A stretch of DNA of 64,000 bases, from positions 1-64,000 of the forward strand of contig JANDJZ010000140.1 of assembly GCA_027943245.1 (NCBI GenBank), in the 5' to 3' direction. This document shows positions 32,080 to 44,481 of the stretch, one piece after another (positions within the stretch are counted from its first letter, which is position 1; every line of letters starts with the position of its first letter). The DNA comes from Acanthamoeba sp. SK_2022b (Eukaryota > Discosea > Longamoebia > Acanthamoebidae). The notes beneath the pieces are model-generated. The model ran no database searches. It worked only from the letters and a program-made list of their open reading frames with translations, and was not told the DNA's origin. The position numbers were made by a program, and so were the translations under genes.

Positions 32080-34854
32080 ATGAGAATCAATCGAAAAATT
32101 TCCGAAACGCAAAATGTAGACGAAATCATCCGCGAAAAGCTCCTCCCTCCTTCCAGCACGAAACGCCGCGAGGCGAAAAAGAAGATGGACGGGCCTGGCA
32201 CAAGAAGTATTCCGGCCTACGACAATGATGAGGAAAGTTCCGGCCAAGCTGCCGACCCGCTGGTACGTTCTTTGTTGCAAAACTCTGTATTGCTTTCACT
32301 CATCTTCTCCCTCACTGCATCCTCAGCTATCCTCCGACACAGGTCAGGTCCCTCCCTTCCCGTCAAGTGCTTCATTCATCTTTATTTCATCTATTTGTGT
32401 TTCATTTTTCAAGAACAACTTAGCGAAGCAGACACTCCTGTGGTGGCGCGGCTAAAGCGGAAGCGAGAAGCCAAGTGCCAAGAGAAGGGGAAGAGGAAGA
32501 GGGAAAAGGAGCTGCTGAAGCAGGAGAAGGCCAGAAGGCGGCAGGAGTGGGCCAATCGCGACGGCAAGATCAGCAGGATACATCGGTCATCGTGGCTGGT
32601 CAAGAGCGCAGTCCTCGCCTGCATCTCGCTGCTCAGCGTGGGCTCCTACTTTGCCTACGACTCCATAGCCGCTCTTGAGACCTACATCAAACAGGTGATG
32701 ATGCTACAGCAGCGCCATTATCATCAGCACCAACATGACTTACTTGCCCGACTCTCGTCGCTTCGTGACCTGCTGTCACAACAGGACCTCGCCCTGAGCT
32801 CCTTCCGCTTCGGTTTCCTCTACTCCTCTTACGCCATTCCCAACATCGGTACGGCAGCAGCAGCCAACGGATGGGTTGAGCCGTGACTTGGCCAGCGGGG
32901 CTCCCGCTAACCTCGAGGGGCTGTTGCGGCGGCTGTGGGTGAGCAGTGTTGCTCATATTGAGCGGCTATGTGATCGATCGGCTGGGCAATCGCAACAGCG
33001 CGCTCCTGTTCCTGTCGTTGACGGTCCTGGGCACCTTCATCGTCGCCCTATCGCCCACCTTGCGCTTCGACTCCTCCGACTCGGCCAACACCGCCACGTT
33101 CCTCTTCATGCTCCTGGGCCGCTTCGTGTTCGGTCTGGGCGCCGAGTCCTCCTACGGTAAGGGCGAAACTCTTGCCTCCGTTGCGCGCAGTCTTACACAC
33201 TCACTCGGCGTGCGCGTGCGCGTACCCACGCTACAAGTGGCGCAGAGCAGCATGTGCGTCGAATGGTTTGGCGAAAGCAAGTTTCTGGCGACGGCGATGG
33301 CCATCACCATCGTACGTATGACCTCTGCTCTCCCCGAGAGCCACACTTTTTATTAATTATTAATATATATATATATATACATATATATATGTTTTATTTT
33401 TAATCTTTTCCCTATGAATGCAGTCGGTCTCCCGATTCGGACCCATCCTGGCCTTCAACACCGAGTCGAGGATCGCAGAGCAAACGGGCTTCTACATCTA
33501 CGCCCTTTGGTTCGGTACATGCTTCGTTATTTTTACTTTTTATTACTTGATTTTTTAACCGTGTTCTCTGCGTGCGACTCTGCGTGCTGTCGTGCCGAGG
33601 CCTCAATCTAACGCTTACCGCACAGCGTTTCTCATGTGCGTGTTCTCGCTGGGCGCGATCCTGGCCTACGCCTGCATCGACTGGGCGGCCAAGCGCGAGC
33701 CTTCCCGAAGTCGGCCCGCGGCCCCGCCTCCCTCCCCGTCCGCTTCGTCTTCTGACTCTCTCGGCTCGTCGCCCGACCTCCCGCCCGAGCCGATCCGCGT
33801 TCCCAACAAGCTCCACAACCTCCAGTCGACCGTGCTTGATATCCTCTGCAGAATCGTCGCCCTGCCGGCCATCTACTGGTCCACTCCCCGTCGCCTGCAT
33901 GTGTGCGTGTGTATGTGAAGCTCACCCCAGGCGCCGGCTCCGTACAGGCTGGGCATCGTGGTGGTGACGCTTATCTACGCCTCTATCTACTCGTTCCGCT
34001 CCGTCTCGACTGAGCAGATCTCCATCAAGTACGGGCTATCGCAGGAAGACGCCGGGTTCTACCTCAGCGTCATCGACATCGTGTGCCTCGTGTGCTCGCC
34101 CCTCTTTGGCTACGTCGTGGACTGCTCCGGCAAGAAGGGGTGGCTGGGTAGTGCTTGCCCCCTCTTCCCCCTCCCCCCGCAACGCTTCGTGTCCCAAGGC
34201 GCTTATCAAACAATCATGCGGTGTGGTCGCAGTGGTGGTGGGCAACAGCCTGGCCGTGCTGGGCTTCCTCCTGTTGGGCCTTACCGAGCTCCCGCTGTTG
34301 GTGGGCGTGCTCGTACTGGGCGTCCACCTCTCGCTCATGCCGGCCGCCATCTGGCCGTGCATCGCCGTGCTGGTCGACCCCAGTCAGGAGGGCATGGCCT
34401 TTGCCCACTCGTCCTCGGCCATCAACCTCGCTCTCCTGGGCGCCACTCCCTTGGCAGGTGCGTCTTGCCATGCGTCTTGTGTCGTGTGCTGTGCGCTCAC
34501 ATGTCACCCGCTGCGCACACAGGATACCTGAACGACCAATGCGGGTTCGAGTGCTCATGCGCGTTCTTTGCCGGCGTGGCCGGACTGTCGGTCGTGCTGG
34601 CCGTCGTGTGGGTCCTCGTCGATGCCCGGCGGTCGATGCCGGTCCTGAGCCGGCCAATGTCGCTGCCGATCTCGCTTGAGTCGCTCGCGTGTTGCCGCGG
34701 GTCGCGATCATCCTCGAGGCGAGTGGGCACGCGCGTGATCTCCACAGACGATCTGGGCTTGTTCTTGACCCGAACACCCAAAGGAAGAGATGCTGGCGGC
34801 ACAGCACACGAGGGCGTGGTGACCTCCACAGGATATACCACAGGGGCGGTGTGA
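32080..34854 (+). CDS. MFSD1-like major facilitator transporter
   Basis: Twelve-helix transporter of the MFSD1 group (lysosomal in animals, dipeptide export). A basic cytosolic N-terminus (LKRKREAKCQEKGKRKREKE) precedes TM1, LVKSAVLACISLLSVGSYFA then YDSIAALETYIKQ, matching the family's GSYF-x-(F/Y)D signature. Next come FGFLYSSYAIPNIG, ILSGYVIDRLGNRNSALLFL, LGRFVFGLGAESSYVAQSSM then CVEWFGESKFLATAMA, SRFGPILAFN, a Ser/Pro-rich central loop, LGIVVVTLIYASIYSFRSVS, SVIDIVCLVCSPLFGYVVDC and SLMPAAIWPCIAVLVDPSQE. It ends TGYTTGAV, stop 34854. About eleven exons. The first ATG is at 32080; an alternative in-frame ATG at 32185 (MDGPGTRSIPAYDN) would leave a normal leader after the GSKIP stop. Location in endolysosomes is inferred. 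Confidence 0.85.
33361..33391. repeat. (TA)n tract in MFSD1-like intron
   Basis: Alternating TA with one C interruption, within the intron before SVSRFGPI. Short, AT-only, self-complementary. Confidence 0.8.
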
Positions 34855-35229
34855 CAAGAGCTTCGGACATATTGGTTTGTTGCAGCTCAACATAAAACTT
34901 CACCTGGAAGTTCCACCTCGCCAGCTCCCCTCCAGTGCGCTTGAACGGGGGGGGGGGGGCGTAGCATCAGGCATTGGCCGAGCATCGATGCGCAGCGGCG
35001 TGGCAGCCAACAAGTGTGCAGCTCGCGGTCAATGCATCGCTTCTGGTCCCAACACTCTCTTCAAGGCCACAGTAGTCATTGGCGCCCCTGCGCATAGGCC
35101 TATGTTACCCTCAACACTCTGCACACCACGCCAGTTTCTCATGCCAAGTCGTTTATTTTACCAACAGGTTTTTTCTTGCGCAGTTGTGGAATGCGGGTCA
35201 AGACTGCCTGGAGTAAGGAGGGCCTGACA
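34855..35229. other. Convergent intergenic, MFSD1-like / PB1 protein
   Basis: Holds a 14-base G-run near 34949 and no open frame with a domain. Probably two 3' UTRs. Confidence 0.5.
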
Positions 35230-36171
35230 TCAGGCACAGGTCTGGTGATGGCCGCAGGGACCGGGCTCCTGGAGAAGCTCGAACCCAGGATGGCAGAAGC
35301 GGTGGCTGGGCGAGAACTGGCCGCGGTTGCGATGGCGCCGGTGCGGTCCAGGCAGGCAGTCATCCGACCCGTGGAGCAGGAGAGCCTCTATGGCACGCGA
35401 GCGCCGATGATTCCAGGCGTTGTGGTGTCCCTGAGGCTCGAACTCATCTCCGTGATGGTGGCACCGATGGTGTCGCCCGTGGTGAGGTCCGTGATGTTGA
35501 TGTCCATCGTGTTGCCCGTGGTGAGGCTCGTGGTGAGGTCCGTGGTGGGGTCCGTGGTGGGGCCCGTGGTGAGGTCCGTGGTGGGGCCCGTGGTGAGGAC
35601 CGTGGTGAGGTCGGTGGTGAGGTCGGTGGTGGGGCCCGTGGTGGTGATGTCCATCGTGTTGCCCGCAGTGGAGCCCGTGGCCATGGTGGCGACCATGATG
35701 ACGCCCGTGGTGGTGAGGAAAGTGGTAGGGGTGTCCCCGGAAGGACCTGCCGCCGAAGCGGCCAGCAAAGTAGGCGCAGCACTGTTCCGCGAGGGCCCCA
35801 TTGTCGTCGTCTTCGTCGTTGTCGCTCTCCACCGCTTGAGGTTGCTTGTCGCGAGGGGTGTTAAGGTAAAGGCGCAGAGTCTTCTTCTTGTCGTGGAAGT
35901 GTTGCAGTGCATAACGCAGATCTTCGTCGGAGAAGATCCACACGCGATCTTGCTCGTCGTCGATATAGTGCAGATCGAGCTGCCCATCGCCGCCCTCGTC
36001 GCCGATAATGGTGCGGAAGGCGCTCTTCACCTGGCTCTCGAGCTCGCTGAAGCTGGGGCTGGCAGAGGCGATGCTCACCATGCGGTTCTGCAGGGCTGAT
36101 CCACCAGCGGCAGTGGCTGTGACCTTGACGTAGATGGAGTTGTGGGTACTGATGTCGTCGCTGGCTTCCAT
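35230..36171 (-). CDS. PB1-domain protein with His-Gly-Pro repeat tail
   Basis: 313 residues in a single exon. Starts MEASDDISTHNSIYVKVTAT. The PB1 domain covers residues 12-105, with the acidic OPCA motif DLHYIDDEQDRVWIFSDEDL then RYALQHF, so a type I (acidic-surface) PB1 expected to pair with a basic PB1 partner. After an acidic linker (ESDNDEDDDNG) comes a histidine-rich region, about residues 155-250, built of HHG-P/R units such as HHGPHHGPHHGPHHGPHHG, with scattered Cys. His tracts of this kind often bind Zn/Ni/Cu; that is inference. The tail (RRHRNRGQFSPSHRFCHPG) is basic. Stop at 35230-35232. The repeat is encoded by near-identical 12-base units. No family beyond PB1 is recognised. It is divergent from the first PARP gene (311 bases). 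Confidence 0.82.
   Translation of the reverse strand: MEASDDISTHNSIYVKVTATAAGGSALQNRMVSIASASPSFSELESQVKSAFRTIIGDEGGDGQLDLHYIDDEQDRVWIFSDEDLRYALQHFHDKKKTLRLYLNTPRDKQPQAVESDNDEDDDNGALAEQCCAYFAGRFGGRSFRGHPYHFPHHHGRHHGRHHGHGLHCGQHDGHHHHGPHHRPHHRPHHGPHHGPHHGPHHGPHHGPHHGPHHEPHHGQHDGHQHHGPHHGRHHRCHHHGDEFEPQGHHNAWNHRRSRAIEALLLHGSDDCLPGPHRRHRNRGQFSPSHRFCHPGFELLQEPGPCGHHQTCA
35505..35665. repeat. Coding minisatellite (12-base GPHH units)
   Basis: Imperfect tandem units of about 12 bases (plus strand GGGGCCCGTGGT / GAGGTCCGTGGT) encoding His-His-Gly-Pro on the minus strand. Likely length-variable between strains. Confidence 0.8.
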
Positions 36172-36482
36172 TGGTAAGGTGTGGTCGGTTGGGTTAGGGT
36201 TGGGTTCGGGTAGGTTGGGTTTGGGTGGTTTGGTGAGGAATAGACGGTCTGGACCAGACACCGCAGCCTTTTATACCTGCCCAGGCCGTCCAGTTTTGCC
36301 CGCAAATTACGGAGTTTTACCGGTTCTGCTAAACTTCTTGCTTTGCGGGCCAAATCACCGAAGCCTGCTTTTTCGCCGCTTCTTCCACTCGGTCGGACTT
36401 GGCCAGCAATTCCTGAGGAATGCCAAGCGTTCCTCCACTCACGCGTTTGATATTTATTTGTATCCGGGAAGCCACCACGGCA
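36172..36482. promoter_or_regulatory. Shared 5' region of PB1 protein (-) and PARP copy A (+)
   Basis: 311 bases between divergent ATGs. 36185-36232 carries degenerate G-rich TTGGG/TTAGGG-like repeats on the plus strand, which lie in the probable 5' leader of the PB1 gene. A TATA element for the PB1 gene lies inside (separate entry). No TATA is seen for the PARP side. Confidence 0.45.
36269..36275 (-). promoter_or_regulatory. TATA box of PB1 gene
   Basis: TATAAAA on the minus strand (context GGTATAAAAGGC), about 98 bases upstream of ATG 36171. Good match and spacing for a TATA promoter. Confidence 0.6.
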
Positions 36483-39400
36483 ATGTCAGTCAGGCGAGTG
36501 CCAGTGAGGAAGGGGCCTATCCTTCCAACACCTCCTGACCCCAATCTAGGTATAATGGCTGCATATTCGGGCAAAGCTTTTTTGTATAAATTTTTGTCCA
36601 AAACTTGATTTGTGGTCCTGCTTCTGGGCGAGGGTCAGTGGCGGCAGCGGCGCTCGTGCCGCTCGTGAGCGCCGTCAAGGACGGCTCGGCGGACGAAGCT
36701 GCGCTGGAGGCCACCAAGTCCAATCCACCGGCATGCCAGGCGTTCTTAAACCAGTATCCGCTGCACTCGCTCGTTCGGTCTGGGCTCGTCCCGCCAGGTA
36801 CTTCACTTGCCTTTGTGTCGCGTTGTTTTAACTCCGAGACGACTTCTTGCCCACCAAGGGTTTCGGCGTGTGTTCTCCTTGGGTGTTGTGCGTGCGTGCG
36901 AGGACACTTACAGAGAGCGAGTTCAAGCGGGAGATGGCCGAGAGGCTGCTTCGTATCTTTGGCCCCAAAACGCTGCTCGAGCGAACACAAAACGGCTGCA
37001 CGCCCCTCCTTTGGGTGCGAGACTCACGTTATTTCCCACCATCAGCATTTTGCTGGGTCCCTCTCACTCATTCAGAACACACACTCACTCGTTGCGCTCA
37101 GGCTTGTGCTCAGCGCGACGTGGGCGCCGTGCGGTTCCTCTTGGATGCCGGTGCGTGGTTGGGCACCTTTGCTGCATCGCTCACACAAATTTGCTCACCT
37201 TGCAACACACACTTGTTTATGTGGTGTGCTCAGGCGCCAATCCCAGCACAGAGGCGCTGTACAGCGGCAACATCCACTCGCCGCTCGGTGCAGCTGCGAG
37301 CGCATTCGCGAGCCCAGAGATCATCAATCTCTTGGTCGGCCGCGGAGCCGACCCCAACAAGCCGTACGGACCTCAAGGTAGCCCCCCCCCATCCGCCTCG
37401 TGTTGTTGGCTTGGTTTTTCATTTTCTTCTATTTGGTTACTTTTTCTAATTCTTTTCTTGCTTTCTTTTTTTTAACGCTTTGCAATGTGACATGCATTCA
37501 CACAGGCACCATACCGCTGGTGGCGTGCATCAAGCAGGCGGGTGCGGTCAGTCCACTCCCCGAGGGCGCGCTGGACACGATCCGCTCGCTTCTCGAGCTC
37601 ACGCGCTGGGCGACCGAGCACGGCTGCGACATTTTCCACCACGTGTGTCAGGCCAAAGACTTGGAACTGTTCAAGCTCCTGCTTTCATGCGACGACCAGC
37701 TCAAGGTCCGTCTCCCCTTGACGTGTCGTGTGCCGCGATCGCGGGACGTGCGTGTTGCTGATGAGGTAAGCGGTGGTGGCGGCGAAGCAATTCGATCCTC
37801 CGGCCAACAGGCATCCGCTGCTCGAGCTCATCCGAGCACACAAAGAGGCCGAGTGGTTTGAAGCGCTCCTGTTCAACGAGCACAAGTTTGCACGCGCGAT
37901 CGACCTGTGCAAGATGGAGGCCCTGCACGCGACTCTCCGCGAGTACCACACCAGCGATGCGACCGTTGGGGTGGTCGATGTGCTGATCAGGCGCGGCGCC
38001 GATGTGCATCAGCTGTCGAGCACCGGCGATGGGGAAACGCCCATCTTGCTCGCTGCGCGGCACTGCAAGAAAAAAGTGGTCAACAGGTTGGTCTCTGCGG
38101 GAGCCGATCTCCACGCGATCGACGCCTGTACGCGCCCCGCCCCGCCCCACTACCCATCTCTCTATTGGTCGCCGCATGAGGGTTTGGTAGTGAGTGGGCC
38201 TGGCCGGTGGGTGACTGCTGCACTTTTGACGCGCGGCGCTCTCTTCTCCAGACGGAAGGGGCGTGCTTCACGCGGCGGTTCTCGGTGGTCAGAAGCCCAA
38301 CCATTTCAATCAGGTGCTTCTACTCAACCATTTCATTCTGGTGCTCCCCCCCAAACACCTTCACTGCGCGCGAGCACACACGCATGCGCGTACGCACTGT
38401 GCCGCACGCGCATACCTGACCAAATGTTGACTCGATACCTGGCCGAATGCAGCAAGGCGTCGACCCGTGGCACAAGGACATCGCTGGCAACTCGTTCTAC
38501 GTCTATGCTCTCTGTTGTGGGAACTGGGAGTTGGTCAACCCTTTGATAAAGAGCATGCGGCCCGATATCGCAGCCAACGGTGGCATTGGCGAGGACTGGT
38601 GGATGGAGGAGCGCGTGCAGTGGCAGCTGGCGTGGCCTGTCACTCGCGCAATGAAGGCTCGTCTCGACGTCAACGTCCTGTCTGACGACGACGATGCGCA
38701 CAAGGCCGCGTCGCCGGAGCTGACGGACCCCATGCAGCAAAGGGTTGTGGAGACCATCGTCGCGGAGGAGCTCGGCGACACGATCGAGGTCGTGGGCGAC
38801 GACGAGTGGGCGGAGCTGAATTCGAAGCACGAGGCCGCGCGGCGCGTCATTGGCGAGAACATCCTGAAGGCGCGCGGCGCATCGCCGCTGATGGTCTTCA
38901 TCAAGAGCGGGCAACGCAAGTTGGTCAAGCGCGTGATGAAGGCGAAGCCCGAGCTGGCGCTGGGCGAGGAGACGCTGATGCACAAGTCCAAGAAGGGCAG
39001 AGTGCGCAAAACAGCGCTCGAGCAGGCAGTTTCATCAGCAGCAGCACAATCACCGAATTCGATTTTGAAGATGATGCTCATCACGTTGAAGGAGAAGGTA
39101 TGTGGTGCATGTGTGGGTGCATGCGTGCGGGCTTTTACCGTTGCGTGTGTTTGCCCGCAGGGCATCAGCATACCGGCCGACTTGAGACAGAAGTTGATGC
39201 ACAAGCTGTTTGCCGACTCAGATTTCTTGGACTGGAACATCTGCTTTGGTCTGCTGCCTCTGCTTGGGCCGGTCGACATCAACGAGCCTCACCCCAAATC
39301 CGGCCTCCCGCTCTTGCACAGAGCCGTCCGAGACAGGTTTCACTGACTGCCCCCCCCACTCAAAGCTTCAATGCGCATTATTCGTTATTATAATCATTTC

Positions 39401-42400
39401 ATCATTTTATTTACACATCCCGCCCTTTGACTTCAAGTGAGGAGGACCAACTGAGCGAACTCTGCGGGCTGCTGCGATTGGGCGCCAACGTCGAGGCCAA
39501 GGATCGTAATGGCGCAACTCCCCTGTTCCTCTCTGGCGACAACGAGAAAGCGATAGAGATGCTCCTGGCTGCGGGCGCCAGCGTGGACAGTTTTCTCCCT
39601 CGCGGCGCAACCTCAGGTTCATCCTTGGTGCTTTCAGCATTGCTCATTCGCCGGCCTTGGTGCAGCCTCTCACACATACCTTTCATTCATCAGAATCCAA
39701 AAAGAAGTCGGCTCTGGTCTTCGTCGCCAAGATATCTTCGTACAACACCCATCCACGAACCTAAGACACACGCACACACACACGCACACACACACACACA
39801 CACGGTCCGACTCCAAGTTTCTTGTCGACAGAGATCTGGCGATCAACGTGGTGAACACCTCTTTGAAAATCAGCCCACTCCATATCTACCACCTCGTTGC
39901 CAAAGGGCTCCTGGATGTGGCCCGCGCCCTCGTTGATGTACGCCGCCCTTGACCTTCCCCTCCCTCCCCCTATACACGGGAGTTGGCCACACCACGCGCT
40001 CTATCGGGACGATGTGTGTCCTACGCGCTTGTCGTGGTCACCCATTCACCCGCCCACCCGCCCACCCACAGAAATTGCATTGGGAGGGCAAACTGCAGGA
40101 CTACCTCCAGCAACCCACGCACAAGAGCCCAATCTGGGGACTGACAAGGATGAAGAGTTCGCGTTTCGATTCGGGCGACTGCAGGAAGTTCGTCTCCTCG
40201 TTCGTCAGAGCCACCAAAGGTGCGCATGCGCACGGGGCGCGTCTTGACCGATACGCGCACCGCGTGCTGACGCTCATTCCATTCATTCTTTGCATGGTGA
40301 GGCTTCGACTATGCGCTGGGAAAGAACAAGCACGGCAAGGCGTTGATCTGGCAGCTGCTGCCCAATCTGTCTCACACGGTCGAGGTCATAAAGCTCGTCA
40401 TCCAGTCGAGCGCCGCCGACCTGTGCGATCTCAACGAGGACGGCGAGTCGTGCATGACCGTCGCCATGCGACACGGGAACACCGCCTTCTTCGATGTCGT
40501 CCACGACCTGTGGCTGCGCGGCCCGGAAGCCGATGAGGAGCGCGGCGACGAGGCTCGCCTCAAACGTCAACGACTTCGCGAGCGACTGGTGGCCATGCTG
40601 AACATGAAGAATGCGCGAGGACAGACGGCCTTGGTGGCCGCCATGCGACCCTACTCGTTCGCATCTCGAGCCAACGCTGTCTTGGTATGCATGCGCTTTT
40701 CCGGATCTGCCGCTCTTGGGTGGCCACCTTCCGCGGTGGCTCCTCACCACCATGATTGTGGCCTGGACACGATTGTTGACAGGTGGGCAAGCTCGTGGCG
40801 ATGGGCATCGACGTCAACGAAGCCGAACCAGAGACTGGCAACACAGCCCTGTTCTACGCCGCGACGGCCAACAGCGTTCCTCTATGCGAGTACGAATCGT
40901 TGCGCCTTCCACGTTATCTCCTTTTTTTCTTTTTTTTGTTCAACAATTAATTTTACATTAATTGGATAATCATAATAATCAATGTAATTTTACATTAATT
41001 GGATAATCATTGAACCGCAAGCAGTCGATATACAAGAGGGCGATGGTTTTTAACTTGTTTTCGTGCGCTCGCATGGCAGAGTACTGGTGGGGCGCGGGGC
41101 CGAGATCAACGCGAGGAATCGCGCAGGCGAGACGCCGCTGTTCGCCGCCGGAAGGCACAACCACTGGCACACGACCCTCTACCTCCTGCTGGTACGTTGC
41201 CCGTTCTCTCTCGCTCTCTCTCGTCCACGCTCGTGTCCCGTCAAGCCTTCATGGAGTTGCATATAACACATAACGCCGCACAGCGTGGAGCCGATCCTCA
41301 CGCGACAAACGAGGCAGGCGAGTGCGTGCTGTTGGCATCGTCGCCCCTGTGCGCGGCCATCATCCACGACTTTGTCGCGAGACCTCGCTCGCTGGACTTC
41401 ATCGCCGGCAAGCTGCTGCCTCTCCTCTGCCCCGCCATCCAGCTGCCCGCTCCGCCGCCCATCGCCGCCCAGCCTCACTCCCCCGACGCCAGCTCCTCGG
41501 ACAACACCAACCACAACCACATGGCCATCGACTCCACCGAGTCCACCACAGCATCCACACCAATGCCCACTTATGAGTCATCATCGTCGTCGTCGTCATC
41601 ACCGGAAGAGCAGATCAAGCCGCTGATCGACAACTTCCCCGAGATCATGACGATGGGGGCAACTTCCACTTCAGCAAAGATGGACGACGTGCGGCAGCGG
41701 CGCAGGCAGGCGGTGTCGCGGGTGACGGGCCTGCTCGAGCGCGTGCTGGAAGCGCTCCAGCTCTATCACGCGGCGCCCGGCGAGTGCGATGAGCATGCGC
41801 CGAGGCCGGACAAGGAGGACGACCCGGAGGGCGACAGGCGCGTGCGATGGGAGCGGAACGGATCGCTGGCGGAGCTGAAGAAGCAACTTGCGGGATGGCT
41901 GCGGGCGAGCAAGGCGCGCATTCCGCGCATCACGCGCAATCTGTCGTTCTCCACGCTGAGCGAGCACGAGATGGCGCTCTACCTGCGCCAGTGGAAGACC
42001 CTCCAGCAGCAGCGACACGAAGAGAACCGACGCAAGCGAAAGAGTACGCGTGCATTCCACACACGCTTTCTTGCGCACGCGCAGTGTGAGCGTGACTTAC
42101 TCACGGCCGCGTCACGCTGCTGTGTGGAGAAGGGGAGGGCGACGAGCAGCGTGAAGCGGGAGAGAAGGAGGCGGAGGAGGAGGAGGAGGAAGGCTCCCAG
42201 TCGCAAGGCTTCGACGACGCCCAGCACATGATCGACGTCAAGCGACCTCGCCTCACCCAAGGTATGTGATGGTCGCCACGAATGCATGGCCTCACCCACA
42301 GTTGCTCATTCTCCCTCCACCCTCTCCCCTGGTCCTCATGTCGTGGGCAGGCGATGACGACGACGACTTGCCGCCGGAGCCGCGGCTGGTGGTGGACGAG

Positions 42401-44400
42401 ATCGACACGATACCGCTTCCCCCGCCTTTCCTTGTGGTCGCCGCTCATATGCCCGGTCGCGCGTCGGTCGCATCGATGATCGAGCGCACCGCCCCACTGG
42501 TGCCCGACACGTACAAGAGCTTGCTGGTCGCAGAGATGCGCGCGCAGAGGCCACACATTGGGGAAGCCGACATAGCGGTGGGCCTGCTCGACGACGGGCG
42601 CGGCTACCTGCTCGACGCCTTCCTCACGCGGCTCCACGGCGACGGTCGTTCGACGGCCTCTGACCCGACCACGACGGCGCTGCAGGCCCTGGTGGCGCTG
42701 CCCATCGCCGACCTCGCCACATGGAAGGCCGAGACACCAACGGGCAACGACGCCGCCGGCGCGTCGGATCAGAGCGCGACAGCGGGTGATCGGATGGAGA
42801 CCGAAGCAAAGGGCGAGGGCGAGGCAACTGCTCGTGGTGGTGGTGGTGATTGTGGCGCGCTCTTGTATGGCGTGCGCGACGGCTCGAACGTCCAGACGTT
42901 CGGCACGCGAGAGGAGGCCACGGGGGCGTTCGACGCGCGATTCAAGGCCCTCACGGGCCACTCGTGGGCCGACAGACAGAACCAGCGCCGCCTCGTCCAA
43001 CCTGGCCCTCCCGCCGTCCACGACAGCCAAGCCGAGTCGACGCCTACGCCCACGACGCCCATGCCCACGACGCCCACGAGTGCGACGGCGTCGGGGCCAT
43101 CAGGGCCGGACTTGTTTACGGCTCAGAGCGAAGCCAAGTATCTCTACCTGCCGACCAACCACGAGGCCGCCCTCGAACAGCTGAAGCACATCACCGACGA
43201 CCCTCCGGTGAAGAGCAAGGCCGCCCTGCCCAAGCCCGGTACACCACTCCCCTGACCGCGAGTTGTTTGGTGCCGCGGCTGGCTGGCTGGATGTCGACCG
43301 AGTACTGACTCGCGCGATGGCCATGGCCATGCGTGATGTTGTGGTGGTGGTGGATGGCACGCCGTGCAGGGAAAGCCGACTTGCGGTCCGACGAGCAACG
43401 CGTGTTCGACCTGTTGTCGTTCGTGTCCAACAAGCACCAGATCTTCAGCTTCTGCCAACGGTGCTCCCACTTTTCTTTCTGCTCGAATGTTTTGTAGATT
43501 TCTGTTTTTGTTTTTGTTTTTTCTCTGTTTTGTTTTTTTTTGTATTCTTTTTTTGTTTTCTCCCACGTTGGACCAACTGGCACGCACGCACGGGCACAGG
43601 GTGGGCCTGCTGAACGTGGCCACGGTGGGCCACCTCACGGCCGCGCAGCTCAAGAACGCCTTCAACATTCTCGATGCCGTCTCGGGTATGCATTGCAGTG
43701 ACTGGTCGAAATTACCGCACACGAGGAGGAGGAAGAGGGCAAAGGCGCGCTAACACCCAACCAAAACCGGGGGGGGGGCGCAGGCATACTGGACTACGAG
43801 GAGGAGCTCAAGCGGAGGGGCCGGCCGCTGCCGGCGCACGTGGTGGAGGCGCGGCGGAACCTGTCGCACCTGTTCTACTGCGTGTTGCCGTTCGACTTCA
43901 GCAAGAACCCCGAGAACCCCGTGGCGGCAGTCATCGACACCAAGGCGAAGCTGGCCCAGAAAGTCGAGATCCTCCAGGCACCTCCCTCCTCACCCCATTT
44001 TCCTCCATCTCATTTGCTTGTGCTTGTGCAAGTCTGATCGCAGCTGCAGTCGCTGCAAGAGATCGGGATCGGGTTGGAGGTGCTGCACGAAGTGTCGCTG
44101 CCGCGCAAGCACAAGATCCTGCCAGGAGAGGACGCCGATGATGATGGCGACGATGACGAGTATGGTGGTGGCAAGGTTGACGCTGTCACCACAGGGAAGC
44201 CCAGCGACGAGGCCTCGCCGGCCGGCGAAGCGGAGCGGGTGGAGGGCGTGACCATCGACGAGCGGGCCGACGCGCCACTCCAGTCCGACGACCAACAGAC
44301 GGCGATGGCCCGCATGCGGCTGCTGTGCAACGCGCTTCAGGCCAAACTCACGCCTCTCAACAAGCAGTCAGGTACACTGCGGCGCACTGCCCCACACCCG

Positions 44401-44481
<81 letters not shown>

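Noticed and set aside
35176..36099. 307-codon plus-strand Val-rich frame
   Set aside because: Antisense of the HHGP repeat; repetitive VVRSVV translation without a domain.
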